From Bacillota bacterium (GTDB taxonomy: Bacteria > Bacillota > Clostridia > Lachnospirales > Lachnospiraceae), in assembly GCA_023436225.1 (NCBI GenBank), contig JAEZKA010000027.1, positions 1 to 64,000 of the forward strand: DNA of 64,000 bases, given 5' to 3'. Under the pieces are notes generated by a model. The model saw nothing but the letters and a program-made list of their open reading frames with translations. It ran no database searches and was not told the DNA's origin. Each line of letters starts with the position of its first letter. The first letter of the stretch is position 1. The translations under genes were made by a program, and so were the position numbers. This document shows positions 1 through 9,416 of the stretch, in pieces.

Positions 1-172
1 ACAATTAAAGTTAATCCTTCTTGCCCATGAAATTCATTAACAGCAAATTTTTATAAGTACTTGTCAGGGTTTTTGTCTCTACAAAAAATACTTTTAATTT
101 TTATAAAAATAGGAAATCAGTCAAGCATCACTACATATGATACATTGTAATTAATATTAGGAGGAACATTAA
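1..172 (+). promoter_or_regulatory. Upstream region of the Cys/Gly-rich peptide gene
   Basis: No gene is visible in these AT-rich bases. A CATATGATA at 134-142 fits the CATAnnnTA -10 pattern of the mother-cell sporulation sigma factors, but I see no convincing -35 element. AGGAGG at 161-166 is the ribosome binding site of the next gene. The sporulation promoter is a weak inference. Confidence 0.3.
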
Positions 173-391
173 ATGAGTGATTTAACAGCAACAGGTTGTG
201 ACAGCGGTAGAGGTTGTGAGAGTAGTAATAATAATATGTGTCTTATTATTATCCTCTTATTATGCTGCTGTGGTGGCAACAGCGGTTTTGGAGGTTTTGG
301 AGGCGGCTGTGGTAATGATGGTTGTGGAAGTATTATCTGGATCATCCTTATCCTCTGCTGCTGCTGTGGCGGAAGTGGCGGCTTCTTCTAA
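173..391 (+). CDS. Small Gly/Cys-rich hydrophobic protein (chorion-class high-cysteine-like)
   Basis: The protein has 72 residues. Two hydrophobic Ile/Leu runs each lead into a Cys cluster (CCC near residue 31 and CCCC near residue 57), and each cluster is followed by Gly-rich sequence, so it looks like an internally duplicated module. AGGAGG lies 6 bases before ATG, and a strong terminator follows 40 bases after the stop. Clostridial genomes carry similar short proteins annotated as chorion-class high-cysteine HCB protein 13. Their function is not known to me; a role in the spore or cell envelope is only a guess from composition. Confidence 0.7.
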   Translation: MSDLTATGCDSGRGCESSNNNMCLIIILLLCCCGGNSGFGGFGGGCGNDGCGSIIWIILILCCCCGGSGGFF

Positions 392-429
392 AAAGCCAAT
401 GCTCTCACTAAGCTGAAATTTCTAATTTA

Positions 430-470
430 AAAGAAATAAGAAGGCTGTATATCGGCCTTCTTATTTCTTT
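430..470. terminator. Bidirectional intrinsic terminator
   Basis: A perfect 15-bp stem pairs 431-445 with 455-469 around a 9-nt loop, and T-rich sequence lies on both sides. It sits between the Cys-rich gene (plus strand) and the small minus-strand gene and can serve both. Confidence 0.85.
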
Positions 471-578
471 ATGCACACCAATACATGGCTTCTGTTGATA
501 CACTAAAGGAAAAGGAAGACATCAACTGCCTTCCTTTCTCCGCTTATTACTTTATACCATAGATTCTTTAATCTCTAA

Positions 579-785
579 TTATCTTTTCTTTCTCTGTCTT
601 TTCAGACGTTCAAAACACTCTCTGTCAATTTCATATACGGTGTTTTCTTCGATAATCAGGTCATCCTCCATTCCTTTGTTGGTATTATTAGAACTAAAAA
701 TATCGTTTTTATCATTGGTAGTAATCTTTTGTTTTTCATATTGAGAACCGGAGGACTTTCCGGGTGGATACATCTGCCTGTTCAT
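579..785 (-). CDS. Small hydrophilic protein of unknown function
   Basis: The protein has 68 residues from the ATG at 785, which has GAGG 6 bases upstream; the ATG 12 bases further upstream has no such site. It is strongly charged, with an acidic centre (MEDDLIIEENTVYEIDRE) and a basic tail (RLKRQRKKR). There is no membrane segment, and I do not recognise a family. It stands alone between a terminator and the polyamine operon promoter. The coding call rests on the ribosome binding site and the isolated position. Confidence 0.5.
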   Translation of the reverse strand: MNRQMYPPGKSSGSQYEKQKITTNDKNDIFSSNNTNKGMEDDLIIEENTVYEIDRECFERLKRQRKKR

Positions 786-989
786 GCACTGCCTCAATTT
801 TTATTGTCATTTTAATATATGAAAATTTTACACAAATGACCTTAAAATGGATGTATTCACAACATTTTTCCTATATACTCTTGATGTGTCTTACGAAGGA
901 GCTTAAAAGCAAAATAATTCCTTCACTAGATAATCCGTTCAATTATGAAGTATTAATTATATTTATACCTGTTATTTTTATAAAAGTTA

Positions 990-1017
990 TTGACAAGACG
1001 AATTATGTTAGTATAAT
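990..1017 (+). promoter_or_regulatory. Promoter of the polyamine transport operon
   Basis: TTGACA at 990-995 and TATAAT at 1012-1017 are both consensus and are separated by 16 bases. Transcription would start near 1024, some 65 bases before the regulator start codon. Confidence 0.75.
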
Positions 1018-1030
1018 TTATAGTGTTGCT

Positions 1031-1047
1031 GTTTAGCGTAACTAAAC
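1031..1047. promoter_or_regulatory. Candidate operator of the cupin regulator
   Basis: A perfect inverted repeat, GTTTAG-CGTAA-CTAAAC, lies just after the predicted start site and before the first gene of the operon. This is a natural place for autorepression by the XRE-cupin protein encoded next. No binding data can be read from sequence. Confidence 0.45.
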
Positions 1048-1088
1048 TTCAAGTTTATTCTCAGTAAGAATGTGAAAGGATGCACCTC

Positions 1089-1628
1089 ATGAATATCGGA
1101 TCAAAAATCAAAGAACTGCGAATTCAAAAAAGCCTAACGCAAGAAGAGCTGGCTGACCGAGCGGAGCTTTCGAAGGGCTTCATCTCTCAGTTGGAGCGTG
1201 ACCTGACCTCACCCTCGATTGCAACCTTAGTGGACATCTTGCAGTGTCTGGGAACAAACCTTGAAGAATTTTTCAGTGGAACCACTGCAGAACAGGTGGT
1301 ATTCAAGAAATCCGATTACTTTGAAAAATATGATACCGATCTAAAAAATGAAGTAAAGTGGATTATTCCGAATGCACAGAAGAACATTATGGAACCAATC
1401 CTTTTAACATTAGATACTGGTGGGTCTACCTATCCTGATAACCCACATGAGGGAGAAGAATTTGGTTATATCTTGAACGGAAGCATAACCTTACATATTG
1501 GCAACCGTAACTATAAAGTAAAGAAGGGTGAGTCCTTCTACTTTACTGCAAACAAACAGCATTATATTACAGCTTCCGAGAAAACAGGCGCAACCCTTTT
1601 ATGGGTATCTACTCCGCCAAGCTTTTAA
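1089..1628 (+). CDS. XRE-family regulator with C-terminal cupin domain (polyamine operon regulator)
   Basis: This 179-residue protein has an N-terminal helix-turn-helix (residues 5-60, with TQEELADRAELSKGFISQLE) and a C-terminal cupin (about 105-175, with HEGEEFGYILNG). Regulators of this build, such as PuuR, sense small metabolites through the cupin and control polyamine genes. I chose the ATG at 1089 because GAAAGGA lies 8 bases before it; the in-frame ATG at 1080 would overlap that site. It is the first gene of a run with potA 19 bases downstream, so it probably controls putrescine or spermidine uptake and its own expression. Confidence 0.85.
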   Translation: MNIGSKIKELRIQKSLTQEELADRAELSKGFISQLERDLTSPSIATLVDILQCLGTNLEEFFSGTTAEQVVFKKSDYFEKYDTDLKNEVKWIIPNAQKNIMEPILLTLDTGGSTYPDNPHEGEEFGYILNGSITLHIGNRNYKVKKGESFYFTANKQHYITASEKTGATLLWVSTPPSF

Positions 1629-1647
1629 TTGATAGGGGGAACACCAG

Positions 1648-2724
1648 ATGACTGATAATAAATTAATTGATCTTGTAAACATAACCAAGTCCTACGGTGA
1701 CAATGTAGTACTTGATGATTTAAATCTATATATTCGCGAAAATGAATTTCTTACTCTACTTGGCCCCTCCGGCTGTGGTAAGACAACTACCCTACGAATC
1801 ATCGGCGGCTTTGAGACTCCGAATCAGGGACAGGTTATCTTCGAAGGTAAGGATATTTCTAAGCTTCCGCCCAACGAGCGACAATTAAATACCGTATTCC
1901 AGAAATACGCCTTATTTAACCATATGACCATCTCCGAGAACATAGCATTTGGCCTTAAAATCAAGAAGAAGAGTAAGATCTATATTCAGGACAAGATCAA
2001 ATACGCCCTGAAGCTGGTGAATCTCGAAGGCTACGAGAATCGTATGCCCGATTCCTTGAGTGGCGGTCAACAACAGCGTATTGCTATTGCAAGAGCCATC
2101 GTGAATGAGCCAAAGGTGTTATTACTTGATGAGCCTCTTGGTGCCTTGGACTTAAAGCTACGCCAGGACATGCAATATGAGCTGATCCGTTTGAAGAACG
2201 AACTTGGAATCACCTTCGTCTATGTTACTCATGACCAGGAGGAGGCTTTAACCATGTCAGATACCATTGTGGTCATGAATCAGGGATACATCCAGCAGGT
2301 TGGATCACCTGAGGATATCTATAATGAGCCCAAGAATGCCTTCGTAGCGGATTTCATCGGCGATAGCAATATTATTCCTTCCATAATGGTGGAGGACAAG
2401 CTGGTAAATATTCTGGGGGCCAATTTCCCTTGTGTTGATATCGGCTTTGGCAGAAATAAGCCGGTTGATGTAGTAATTCGCCCGGAAGATATCGATCTGG
2501 TCAAGCCGGAAAATGGGATTATTACAGGCAGAGTAACTTCTCTCCTCTTTAAAGGTGTTCACTATGAGATGGAGGTTACAGCGAATGGTCGGGAATGGCT
2601 TGTGCATTCTACCGACCTCTCACCGGTTGGCAGTGAGGTTGGGATTCAGGTGGATCCTTATGATATCCAAATCATGAACAAGCCGGAATCCGAAGATGAA
2701 GAGGCCGCATTAATTGAAGAATAG
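1648..2724 (+). CDS. potA: Spermidine/putrescine ABC transporter ATPase PotA
   Basis: This 358-residue ATPase energises polyamine import at the cytoplasmic face of the PotBC permease. Walker A (GPSGCGKTT, near 40), the ABC signature (LSGGQQQR, near 137) and Walker B followed by the D-loop (LLLDEPLGALD, near 157) are all intact. The C-terminal 110 residues form the TOBE-type regulatory domain usual in this subfamily. AGGGGGA precedes the ATG. Order and spacing with potB, potC and potD match the standard polyamine operon. Spermidine versus putrescine preference cannot be read from the sequence. Confidence 0.93.
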   Translation: MTDNKLIDLVNITKSYGDNVVLDDLNLYIRENEFLTLLGPSGCGKTTTLRIIGGFETPNQGQVIFEGKDISKLPPNERQLNTVFQKYALFNHMTISENIAFGLKIKKKSKIYIQDKIKYALKLVNLEGYENRMPDSLSGGQQQRIAIARAIVNEPKVLLLDEPLGALDLKLRQDMQYELIRLKNELGITFVYVTHDQEEALTMSDTIVVMNQGYIQQVGSPEDIYNEPKNAFVADFIGDSNIIPSIMVEDKLVNILGANFPCVDIGFGRNKPVDVVIRPEDIDLVKPENGIITGRVTSLLFKGVHYEMEVTANGREWLVHSTDLSPVGSEVGIQVDPYDIQIMNKPESEDEEAALIEE

Positions 2725-2744
2725 AATAACAGGAGATGTAATAT

Positions 2745-3629
2745 ATGGCAATTTCAGATAAATTTAAACTCCTTACTGAGAGAAAACCGGAGAACAGTCT
2801 GCAATTTTCACGGGTGAATAAGATAAAATGGCTCTCCTTCCCTTACATTTTATGGATGATAGGTTTTATTCTCATCCCATTAATCATGATTGTATACTAC
2901 GGACTAACCAATGCCGAGAATAGTATTACCCTGGAGAATATTTCTCTAATCACAGATCCCATTAACCGTGATGCTCTACTTCTCGCTTTGGAGCTATCAA
3001 TTGTAAGTACTTTGATATGCTTATTACTCGCATATCCCTTGGCTATCATATTAAATAATACGAAGCTAAAAAGTAACAGCTTTATTGTTCTAATCATTAT
3101 ACTACCGATGTGGATGAACTTTCTGCTACGTACCATTGCCTGGCAGAATATCCTGGAGAGGACCGGTGTTCTGAATACGATTCTTAGATTCCTCCACCTT
3201 CCTTCCTTGAATATCATCAACACACCAGCTGCAATCATCCTCGGTATGGTATATAACTTCCTACCCTTTATGGTATTACCGATCTATAATGTATTAATTA
3301 AGATTGATAAGGATGTTGTCAATGCTGCCAGAGATCTTGGTGCAAATAGCAGGCAGACCTTCCGTAAAATAATTCTTCCTCTAAGCCTTCCGGGCGTAGT
3401 CAGCGGAATCACCATGGTATTCGTTCCTTCGTTGACTACTTTTGTTATCTCAACCATCCTTGGAGGAAGCAAAATCGTTCTAATCGGAAATGTCATTGAA
3501 CAACAGTTCCGCCTCGGCAACTGGAACACTGGATCCGGACTGTCTCTTGTGCTGATGATATTCATCCTGTTCAGCATGGCAATCATTTCAAAATATGATA
3601 AGGAAGGCGAGGGAAGTAATATATGGTAA
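2745..3629 (+). CDS. potB: Spermidine/putrescine ABC transporter permease PotB
   Basis: This 294-residue inner-membrane protein has about six hydrophobic segments. The cytoplasmic EAA loop (AARDLGANSRQTFRKIILP, residues about 196-214) docks onto PotA. AGGAG lies 8 bases upstream of the ATG. The stop overlaps the start of potC by 7 bases, so the two permease subunits are translationally coupled. Confidence 0.92.
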   Translation: MAISDKFKLLTERKPENSLQFSRVNKIKWLSFPYILWMIGFILIPLIMIVYYGLTNAENSITLENISLITDPINRDALLLALELSIVSTLICLLLAYPLAIILNNTKLKSNSFIVLIIILPMWMNFLLRTIAWQNILERTGVLNTILRFLHLPSLNIINTPAAIILGMVYNFLPFMVLPIYNVLIKIDKDVVNAARDLGANSRQTFRKIILPLSLPGVVSGITMVFVPSLTTFVISTILGGSKIVLIGNVIEQQFRLGNWNTGSGLSLVLMIFILFSMAIISKYDKEGEGSNIW

Positions 3630-4411
3630 AAAAATTCTTAAGCCGCTTTTATATCGGTATTATTTTGCTGTTTTTATATGCACCAATCATTATACTGATT
3701 GTACTCTCCTTTAATGCCTCGAAATCCAGAGCAAAGTGGGGAGGCTTCACCTTAAAGTGGTATGCAGAGCTCTTTCAGAATGAAGCTATCATGAATGCCT
3801 TATCTACCACTTTGATTATAGCCTTTTCTTCTGCATTGATTGCGACTGTGCTGGGAACTGCTGCTGCCATCGCTATGAACAGTATGAAGAAAACGCCAAG
3901 AACAATACTTATGGCTGTCACAAATGTTCCTATGCTGAACGCCGATATCGTGACCGGTATCTCCCTGATGTTAATCTTTGTGGCTTTGAATTTCACTCTC
4001 GGCTTCACCAGTGTACTCTTAGCTCATATTACCTTTAACATCCCCTATGTTATTCTAAGTGTCATGCCGAAGCTGAAGCAATTGAATCCCCATACCTTTG
4101 AAGCCGCACAGGATCTTGGCGCTTCTCCGGTATATGCTTTCTTCAAGGTAATACTCCCCGATATCTTCCCCGGAGTATTATCCGGGTTTTTTCTTGCTTT
4201 CACCATGTCTCTGGATGACTTTGTAATCACTCATTTTACAAAAGGACCTGAGATTAATACCCTTTCCACAAAGATTTACACAGAGGTTCGTAAGGGTATT
4301 AAACCGGAGATGTACGCTCTATCTACGATCATGTTTGTGACTGTACTGTTATTATTAATTTTTATTAACCGAAGAAATGCAGGGAAAAACGCTCCAATGA
4401 GAAAACTTTAG
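3623..4411 (+). CDS. potC: Spermidine/putrescine ABC transporter permease PotC
   Basis: This 262-residue partner permease has six predicted membrane segments and an EAA loop (AAQDLGASPVYAFFKVILP) that contacts the ATPase. It starts inside the end of potB. After it come 139 bases before potD; they contain an inverted repeat (ATCATAG...CTATGAT) and a small GGGGCAAAACCCC hairpin, either of which could tune the relative level of the binding protein. Confidence 0.92.
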   Translation: MVKKFLSRFYIGIILLFLYAPIIILIVLSFNASKSRAKWGGFTLKWYAELFQNEAIMNALSTTLIIAFSSALIATVLGTAAAIAMNSMKKTPRTILMAVTNVPMLNADIVTGISLMLIFVALNFTLGFTSVLLAHITFNIPYVILSVMPKLKQLNPHTFEAAQDLGASPVYAFFKVILPDIFPGVLSGFFLAFTMSLDDFVITHFTKGPEINTLSTKIYTEVRKGIKPEMYALSTIMFVTVLLLLIFINRRNAGKNAPMRKL

Positions 4412-4550
4412 CTACTACAATTCGAACGCATTTTGATGTTCTTCCATCAGGGTGTGCATCCTTCACGGAGCACTTTTTAATCATAGGACTTAATATTCTA
4501 TGATGCAATAAAGGGGCAAAACCCCGTAATAATATTAAGGAGATTTTAAA

Positions 4551-5597
4551 ATGAAGAAAATATTCATATGTGTATGTTTAATAGCTATCACCTTCGGACT
4601 TACAGGTTGTAGCAAGGAGGAGGGCGAGAAGGTCTATGTATATAACTGGGGTGAATACATTGACCAGGATACCATTGATATGTTTGAAGAAGAGACCGGA
4701 ATAACGGTTGTATATGATGAATTCGAGCAGAATGAAGAGATGTATCCCAAGATTAAATCCGGCGCCGTTCAATATGATGTTGTATGTCCTTCCGATTATA
4801 TGATACAGAAGATGATTGAGGAGGATCTACTTGCTGAGATTAATTTTGATAATGTTCCGAATATCAAGAATATTGATCCTGCCTATCTGACTAGTTCAAA
4901 AAGTTTTGATCCCGATAACAAATACAGCGTACCGTACTGCTGGGGTACTCTTGGTATTCTATATAATAAGACCATGGTGGATGGACCGATTGACAGCTGG
5001 AGTGCTATCTTCGATGAGAAATATTCCGGTAATATTCTGATGATTGACAGTGTCCGTGATGCCTTCGGTATTGCCCTCTCCTATTTAGGTTATGATTTGA
5101 ATACCACAGACGAGGCACAGTTAGAGGAAGCAAAGGCCTTACTTCAACAGCAATACCCACTGGTGCAGGCATACGTTGTTGACCAGGTTCGCGACAAAAT
5201 GATTGGCGGTGAGGCTGCTCTTGGTGTGATCTATTCCGGAGAAGCTATTTTCACCAAGAGGGAAAATCCCGATCTGGAATATGTTGTGCCGAATGAGGGC
5301 TCTAATGTATGGATTGACGGTTGGGTAATCCCGAAAAACTGTAGAGATAAAGAGAATGCAGAGGCCTTTATTAATTATATGTGTTCTGCAGAGATTGCCC
5401 TGAAAAACTTCGAATACATCACTTACTCCACTCCGAATGCTGCTGCAAGAGAGATGATAACCGATGAGGATATTAAGAACAGTGAGGTTGCATTCCCTGA
5501 GCAGTCTGTCCTGGACCGCTGCCGTACCTACAAATATCTCGGCGAAGAGTTGGAAGCATTATATATCAACAAGTGGAATGAAGTAAAGTCGAATTAA
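4551..5597 (+). CDS. potD: Polyamine-binding lipoprotein PotD
   Basis: This 348-residue extracellular solute-binding protein captures polyamine for the PotABC importer. It has a lipoprotein signal with lipobox LTGC, so C20 is the lipidated residue. The mature part starts with VYVYNWGEYI, typical of PotD/PotF. AAGGAG lies 9 bases before the ATG. It is the last gene of the operon and a long terminator hairpin follows. Which polyamine it prefers is not evident. Confidence 0.93.
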   Translation: MKKIFICVCLIAITFGLTGCSKEEGEKVYVYNWGEYIDQDTIDMFEEETGITVVYDEFEQNEEMYPKIKSGAVQYDVVCPSDYMIQKMIEEDLLAEINFDNVPNIKNIDPAYLTSSKSFDPDNKYSVPYCWGTLGILYNKTMVDGPIDSWSAIFDEKYSGNILMIDSVRDAFGIALSYLGYDLNTTDEAQLEEAKALLQQQYPLVQAYVVDQVRDKMIGGEAALGVIYSGEAIFTKRENPDLEYVVPNEGSNVWIDGWVIPKNCRDKENAEAFINYMCSAEIALKNFEYITYSTPNAAAREMITDEDIKNSEVAFPEQSVLDRCRTYKYLGEELEALYINKWNEVKSN

Positions 5598-5663
5598 ATG
5601 AACGGTTAGAATACGTGTATTTGAATATCAGCCTTTTAGATATTATATAAAGCATATATACGA

Positions 5664-5740
5664 AAAAGTCTGCTACGAATTGCGTCCCGAGCACATAATT
5701 ACTAGTGCTGGGTTGCATTTCATAGCAGACTTTTCTTTTT
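5664..5740. terminator. Terminator between potD and the dehydrogenase gene
   Basis: A long hairpin pairs AAAAGTCTGCTA (5664-5675) with TAGCAGACTTTT (5723-5734). An inner GAGCAC/GTGCT stem extends it, and a T-run follows. The two flanking genes converge on it, so it probably works on both strands. Confidence 0.8.
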
Positions 5741-5755
5741 TATATACCTCGATTA

Positions 5756-6715
5756 TTATTGCCTTACAACATTTCTCTCATCATGATTATTAAAAGCCAC
5801 AATATTCTTATATACCTCTTCTGTCACTCTCTGTCTTGCCTCTATGGTCGCCCATGCTATATGAGGTGTGATGATCAGTTTGGTACTATCCTGTATCTCG
5901 ATCAATGGATTACTCGCAGCCATCGGCTCCACTGTTAGAACATCAAGTCCTGCGCCGCCGATAAGGTCCTCCTGCAAGGCATTTGCTAAGGCCTTCTCAT
6001 TGACAATTGGTCCACGCCCCAGATTAAGCAGGATTGCCGTCTTCTTCATCTTGCGAAGCTCTTGCTCACCGATTAGATTGTTGGTCCTGTCATTCAAGGG
6101 TGCATGGATGGAAATCACATCCGACTTCCCAAGTAAGGTATCTAAATCCACTTGCTCATAAGCTGGGTTATCATTCTTACCTGAGGTTGAATAATAAATA
6201 ATATTACAACCGAAGAGCTTTGCTACCTCAGCTACACCTCTACCAATCTCCCCAAGACCAATAATGCCCCAGGTTTTACCCGAAAGCTCATGGAACTTTA
6301 CTACAAAATGACTGAAGATATCAGAGCGGATATATTCACCACTTTTTACAAACTGATCATAGTAGCTGAGCTTTTCATACAGATAGAAGAACAGAGCAAA
6401 GGTATGTTGAACAACGGATTGAGTTGAATAGCCCTTCACATTCGCTACTGTTATCCCTCTTCCGTTGGTATACGGGAAATCCACAATATTCGTTCCGGTA
6501 CCTGTGATACAGATCAGCTTCAGGTTCTTAGCCAGCTGAAGAGTCTCCTCATTCATAGGAATCTTATTTACAATAATAATATCAGCATCCTGACAACGCT
6601 TTGCGTTTTCACTAGGTATGGAGCAGGGATACTTTACTACCTCCCCCAGATTGTCAAACATGGTTAAATCCACGTCATCACCAAGGGTGTCTGTCTCAAG
6701 AAATACAATTTTCAT
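5756..6715 (-). CDS. D-isomer specific 2-hydroxyacid dehydrogenase
   Basis: This 319-residue NAD(P)-dependent enzyme interconverts 2-hydroxy and 2-oxo acids; glycerate/hydroxypyruvate is the likeliest substrate from general resemblance. The Rossmann dinucleotide motif is GLGEIG (near 151). The catalytic trio is visible as Arg in NLGRGPIV, Glu in the following DVLTVEP stretch and His in TPHIAW. GGAAAGGA precedes the ATG. It is a single gene, convergent with potD. Substrate assignment is uncertain because D-lactate, phosphoglycerate and formate relatives share these motifs. Confidence 0.85.
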   Translation of the reverse strand: MKIVFLETDTLGDDVDLTMFDNLGEVVKYPCSIPSENAKRCQDADIIIVNKIPMNEETLQLAKNLKLICITGTGTNIVDFPYTNGRGITVANVKGYSTQSVVQHTFALFFYLYEKLSYYDQFVKSGEYIRSDIFSHFVVKFHELSGKTWGIIGLGEIGRGVAEVAKLFGCNIIYYSTSGKNDNPAYEQVDLDTLLGKSDVISIHAPLNDRTNNLIGEQELRKMKKTAILLNLGRGPIVNEKALANALQEDLIGGAGLDVLTVEPMAASNPLIEIQDSTKLIITPHIAWATIEARQRVTEEVYKNIVAFNNHDERNVVRQ

Positions 6716-6790
6716 AATTTAATCCTTTCCTCTGCAGTTATTGTTCGACTATGCATGTATATATGTTATCCGTATGCGAATAGTGTATGA

Positions 6791-7321
6791 TTATTTGGAT
6801 AAAATACTTTTCTTGTTTGCACATAATTCCTTAGATAGCAAATTAATACCTAACTCTTCCAATGCGGAAACACTTGCTAAGGAACAAACAAAATACATTA
6901 GTATATCTTTGGGAACAATTATAAATAATAAAGGTATTAAAAATAGTATAAGACCTGTGATTTTGTTCCCATAAGTATGAAGCATACCAAATGTTTTGTA
7001 TTTAACCCAAACAATAAGCAACGACATCACTCTGATTATTCCTATTACAATTACCCACAGTAGAATAAAGGTACCAGGATTTAAAATAGTATAAAAAACA
7101 GGAACCAGGACTGCAACCATAATGAAATCAGCTGCTGAGTCCAGTTTTTCACCTAACTTACTAGTAGAATTGGTTTTTCTGGCTATATATCCATCCATAA
7201 TGTCGCTGATTCCACTTATCGTATAGATAAGGTAAAACAGAAAGCTGCGTGGTTCAAGAAAGGCAATAATCAAAACAAGAATTATTCTAGTAATTGATAT
7301 ATAGTTGGCCAGATTATTCAT
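6791..7321 (-). CDS. CDP-alcohol phosphatidyltransferase
   Basis: This 176-residue membrane enzyme transfers a phosphatidyl group from CDP-diacylglycerol to an alcohol. The full family signature D-G-x2-A-R-x8-G-x3-D-x3-D is present: DGYIAR, then eight residues, then GEKLDSAAD. About five hydrophobic segments follow. It is shorter than PgsA and its acceptor (glycerol phosphate, serine, inositol phosphate) is not evident. A second family member lies at 16202-16789. Confidence 0.85.
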   Translation of the reverse strand: MNNLANYISITRIILVLIIAFLEPRSFLFYLIYTISGISDIMDGYIARKTNSTSKLGEKLDSAADFIMVAVLVPVFYTILNPGTFILLWVIVIGIIRVMSLLIVWVKYKTFGMLHTYGNKITGLILFLIPLLFIIVPKDILMYFVCSLASVSALEELGINLLSKELCANKKSILSK

Positions 7322-7360
7322 ATTTTCACCTCTCCTGGAGCCTTAACAACTGCCTGACGA

Positions 7361-7413
7361 CAAAATTGTTCGAATCCGCCTAACATCAATGATGTCTAAT
7401 CTGATTCGAACAA
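7361..7413 (-). terminator. trpS terminator
   Basis: An 11-bp perfect stem pairs 7366-7376 with 7403-7413 and contains an inner ACATCA/TGATGT dyad. In the minus direction it is followed by TTTTG just after the trpS stop. Confidence 0.65.
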
Positions 7414-7433
7414 CTTGGTTGTTTGTCTTTTAC

Positions 7434-8438
7434 TTATCTAATTCTCTCCGGGAAACCTACCTTCTTCTGAACCTTTCGGAGTGTCTTTGTTGCATAATAA
7501 TTAGCTTTTTCTGCATTTGCCTTGATAATTCCATCAATATAATCCTTATCCTTCTCAAGACGATGGAATTCGTCCTGGATTGGCTTAAGCATTCCGGCAA
7601 CTGCTTCTCCAACGGCGAGCTTAAAGTCTCCATAACCGGAGGCTGCAAATTCTCTCTCGATATCTGCAACTGTTTTACCTGTTGCAATACTATAAACATC
7701 AATCAGATTCTTAATACCAGGCTTTTCATCGCTGTATCGGATGCTGTTGTCCGAATCGGTTACTGCTCTCTTGAACTTACGAATTACTGTATCCGGGTCA
7801 TCCATGAGGAAGATGGTTGCATTCGCATTCTCATCTGATTTGGACATCTTCTTCTCAGGCTCCTGAAGACTCATAATCTTTGCTCCCTGCTTTCCAATAT
7901 AAGGCTCCGGTATCGTAAATACCTCTCCGTAGATACCGTTAAAGCGCTCCGCGATATCACGGGTAATCTCGATATGCTGCTTCTGGTCAACACCGACCGG
8001 AACGATATCGGACTGGAACAACAAAATATCCGCAGCCATCAGCACCGGATAAGTATATAGTCCAGAATTGATATTGTCCGCATGCTTAGCTGATTTATCC
8101 TTAAACTGGGTCATACGATTTAATTCACCCATGTAAGTAAAGCAATTTAATATCCAGCTTAATTCCGCATGTGCCGAGACATGGGACTGGTAATAGATAC
8201 AGTTCTTCTCAGGATTTAAGCCTGCAGCGATATATAAGGTAAGTAGAGCCCTCGCTCTTCTTCTCAGCTCAGCCGGATCTTGGCGAACAGTGATAGAATG
8301 CATATCCACCACACAATAAAAGGTCTCATATTCATCTTCAAAATCCACCCAATTCTTTAAGGCGCCCAGATAATTACCTAAGGTTAGGGTACCGGTCGCC
8401 TGCATTCCGCTAAATAATGATTTTTTTCCATCTAGCAT
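7434..8438 (-). CDS. trpS: Tryptophanyl-tRNA synthetase
   Basis: This 334-residue class I synthetase charges tRNA-Trp. The HIGH-type motif is TLGNYLG in the first 30 residues and the KMSKS loop (KKMSKSDENA) is intact near residue 195. I chose the ATG at 8438, with AGGAAG 8 bases upstream; the GTG at 8447 would overlap that site. No T-box leader is visible in the roughly 110 bases upstream. Confidence 0.95.
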   Translation of the reverse strand: MLDGKKSLFSGMQATGTLTLGNYLGALKNWVDFEDEYETFYCVVDMHSITVRQDPAELRRRARALLTLYIAAGLNPEKNCIYYQSHVSAHAELSWILNCFTYMGELNRMTQFKDKSAKHADNINSGLYTYPVLMAADILLFQSDIVPVGVDQKQHIEITRDIAERFNGIYGEVFTIPEPYIGKQGAKIMSLQEPEKKMSKSDENANATIFLMDDPDTVIRKFKRAVTDSDNSIRYSDEKPGIKNLIDVYSIATGKTVADIEREFAASGYGDFKLAVGEAVAGMLKPIQDEFHRLEKDKDYIDGIIKANAEKANYYATKTLRKVQKKVGFPERIR

Positions 8439-8551
8439 AACAATCACTTCCTATTCATTAGTCAAGTCTCCGTACCTGTCGACTAGGATCAGAGCCTTGC
8501 ATGTATCAGTCAAATCTATATTATCCAATATATAAAGAATGCAATCAAATG

Positions 8552-9190
8552 TCAATGCATACTACCAACTATTTGGGTAAGCTCGGTAAATGAATCCACC
8601 ACACCATCATGCTCCTTCACATCACCAAAACCATATCTGGCAAAGATAAAGGGAATACCTGCTTCCTTCGCTGCATTGGCATCACCCTGGGTATCTCCGA
8701 CATAAATCGGGCGCTTTAACCCATTCCGCTCGATAACCAAACGGATATTATCCGCTTTCAGCTTCCCGGAACGACCAGGATATTCGAAATCAGTAAAGTA
8801 TTTTTCCAGCTCCGGATATGCCTGGAAAAAGCATTGAATATACCCCTCCTGACAATTGCTAACAATGAATAGCTTATGCTCCTTTGATAACTCTGTTAAC
8901 GCCTGCTCCAGGCCATCATATAGGGTTGCACCATGCTCAGCTAAATAGCCACATTCATAATCACAACATTCCTTCATTACCTTAATAGCTTGTTCTTCCG
9001 GTACACTCTGATAAAGCTGTAAAGCGATTACATCTAAGGGAAGTCCGAATAACTCTTGAAGTCTCTGTGGAGTGACTACTTCCTTTACCTCTGGATACTT
9101 CTCCTGTAGCACCTTATTAAAAGCGATTGCAACCTCCGCTGTCGAATCCCATAAGGTTCCGTCTAGGTCAAAAATAATACTGTCAATCAT
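8552..9190 (-). CDS. HAD-superfamily phosphatase (Gph-like)
   Basis: This 212-residue soluble hydrolase has HAD motif I at the N-terminus (FDLDGTLWDS, nucleophile Asp in DxD), a helical cap domain and motif IV (YVGDTQGD). Members act on phosphoglycolate, pyrophosphate or nucleotide monophosphates. The substrate here cannot be told from sequence. It lies about 110 bases upstream of trpS on the same strand. Confidence 0.85.
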   Translation of the reverse strand: MIDSIIFDLDGTLWDSTAEVAIAFNKVLQEKYPEVKEVVTPQRLQELFGLPLDVIALQLYQSVPEEQAIKVMKECCDYECGYLAEHGATLYDGLEQALTELSKEHKLFIVSNCQEGYIQCFFQAYPELEKYFTDFEYPGRSGKLKADNIRLVIERNGLKRPIYVGDTQGDANAAKEAGIPFIFARYGFGDVKEHDGVVDSFTELTQIVGSMH

Positions 9191-9304
9191 ATTATTATCC
9201 TTTATCCTTTATGTTATTTTATATAAATTATCATTTTATCATATTCCCTTATTAGTTACAACCCATTTGGACTATGGAAAGCCAATCAATTAACTAATAT
9301 TGAA

Positions 9305-9333
9305 TCCACAATGCTTCAAGTCTATGCTATAAT
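9305..9333 (+). promoter_or_regulatory. luxS promoter
   Basis: An extended -10, TGCTATAAT (9325-9333), has a TCCACA -35 match 17 bases upstream of TATAAT. The luxS start codon is about 85 bases downstream. Confidence 0.55.
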
Positions 9334-9416
9334 CTTAAGCAAGATAATGTTTTTATCTATCCATTCGCAGATATTCACAATGCGATACCATTCATATAAA
9401 GAGAGGCGGTAACATA

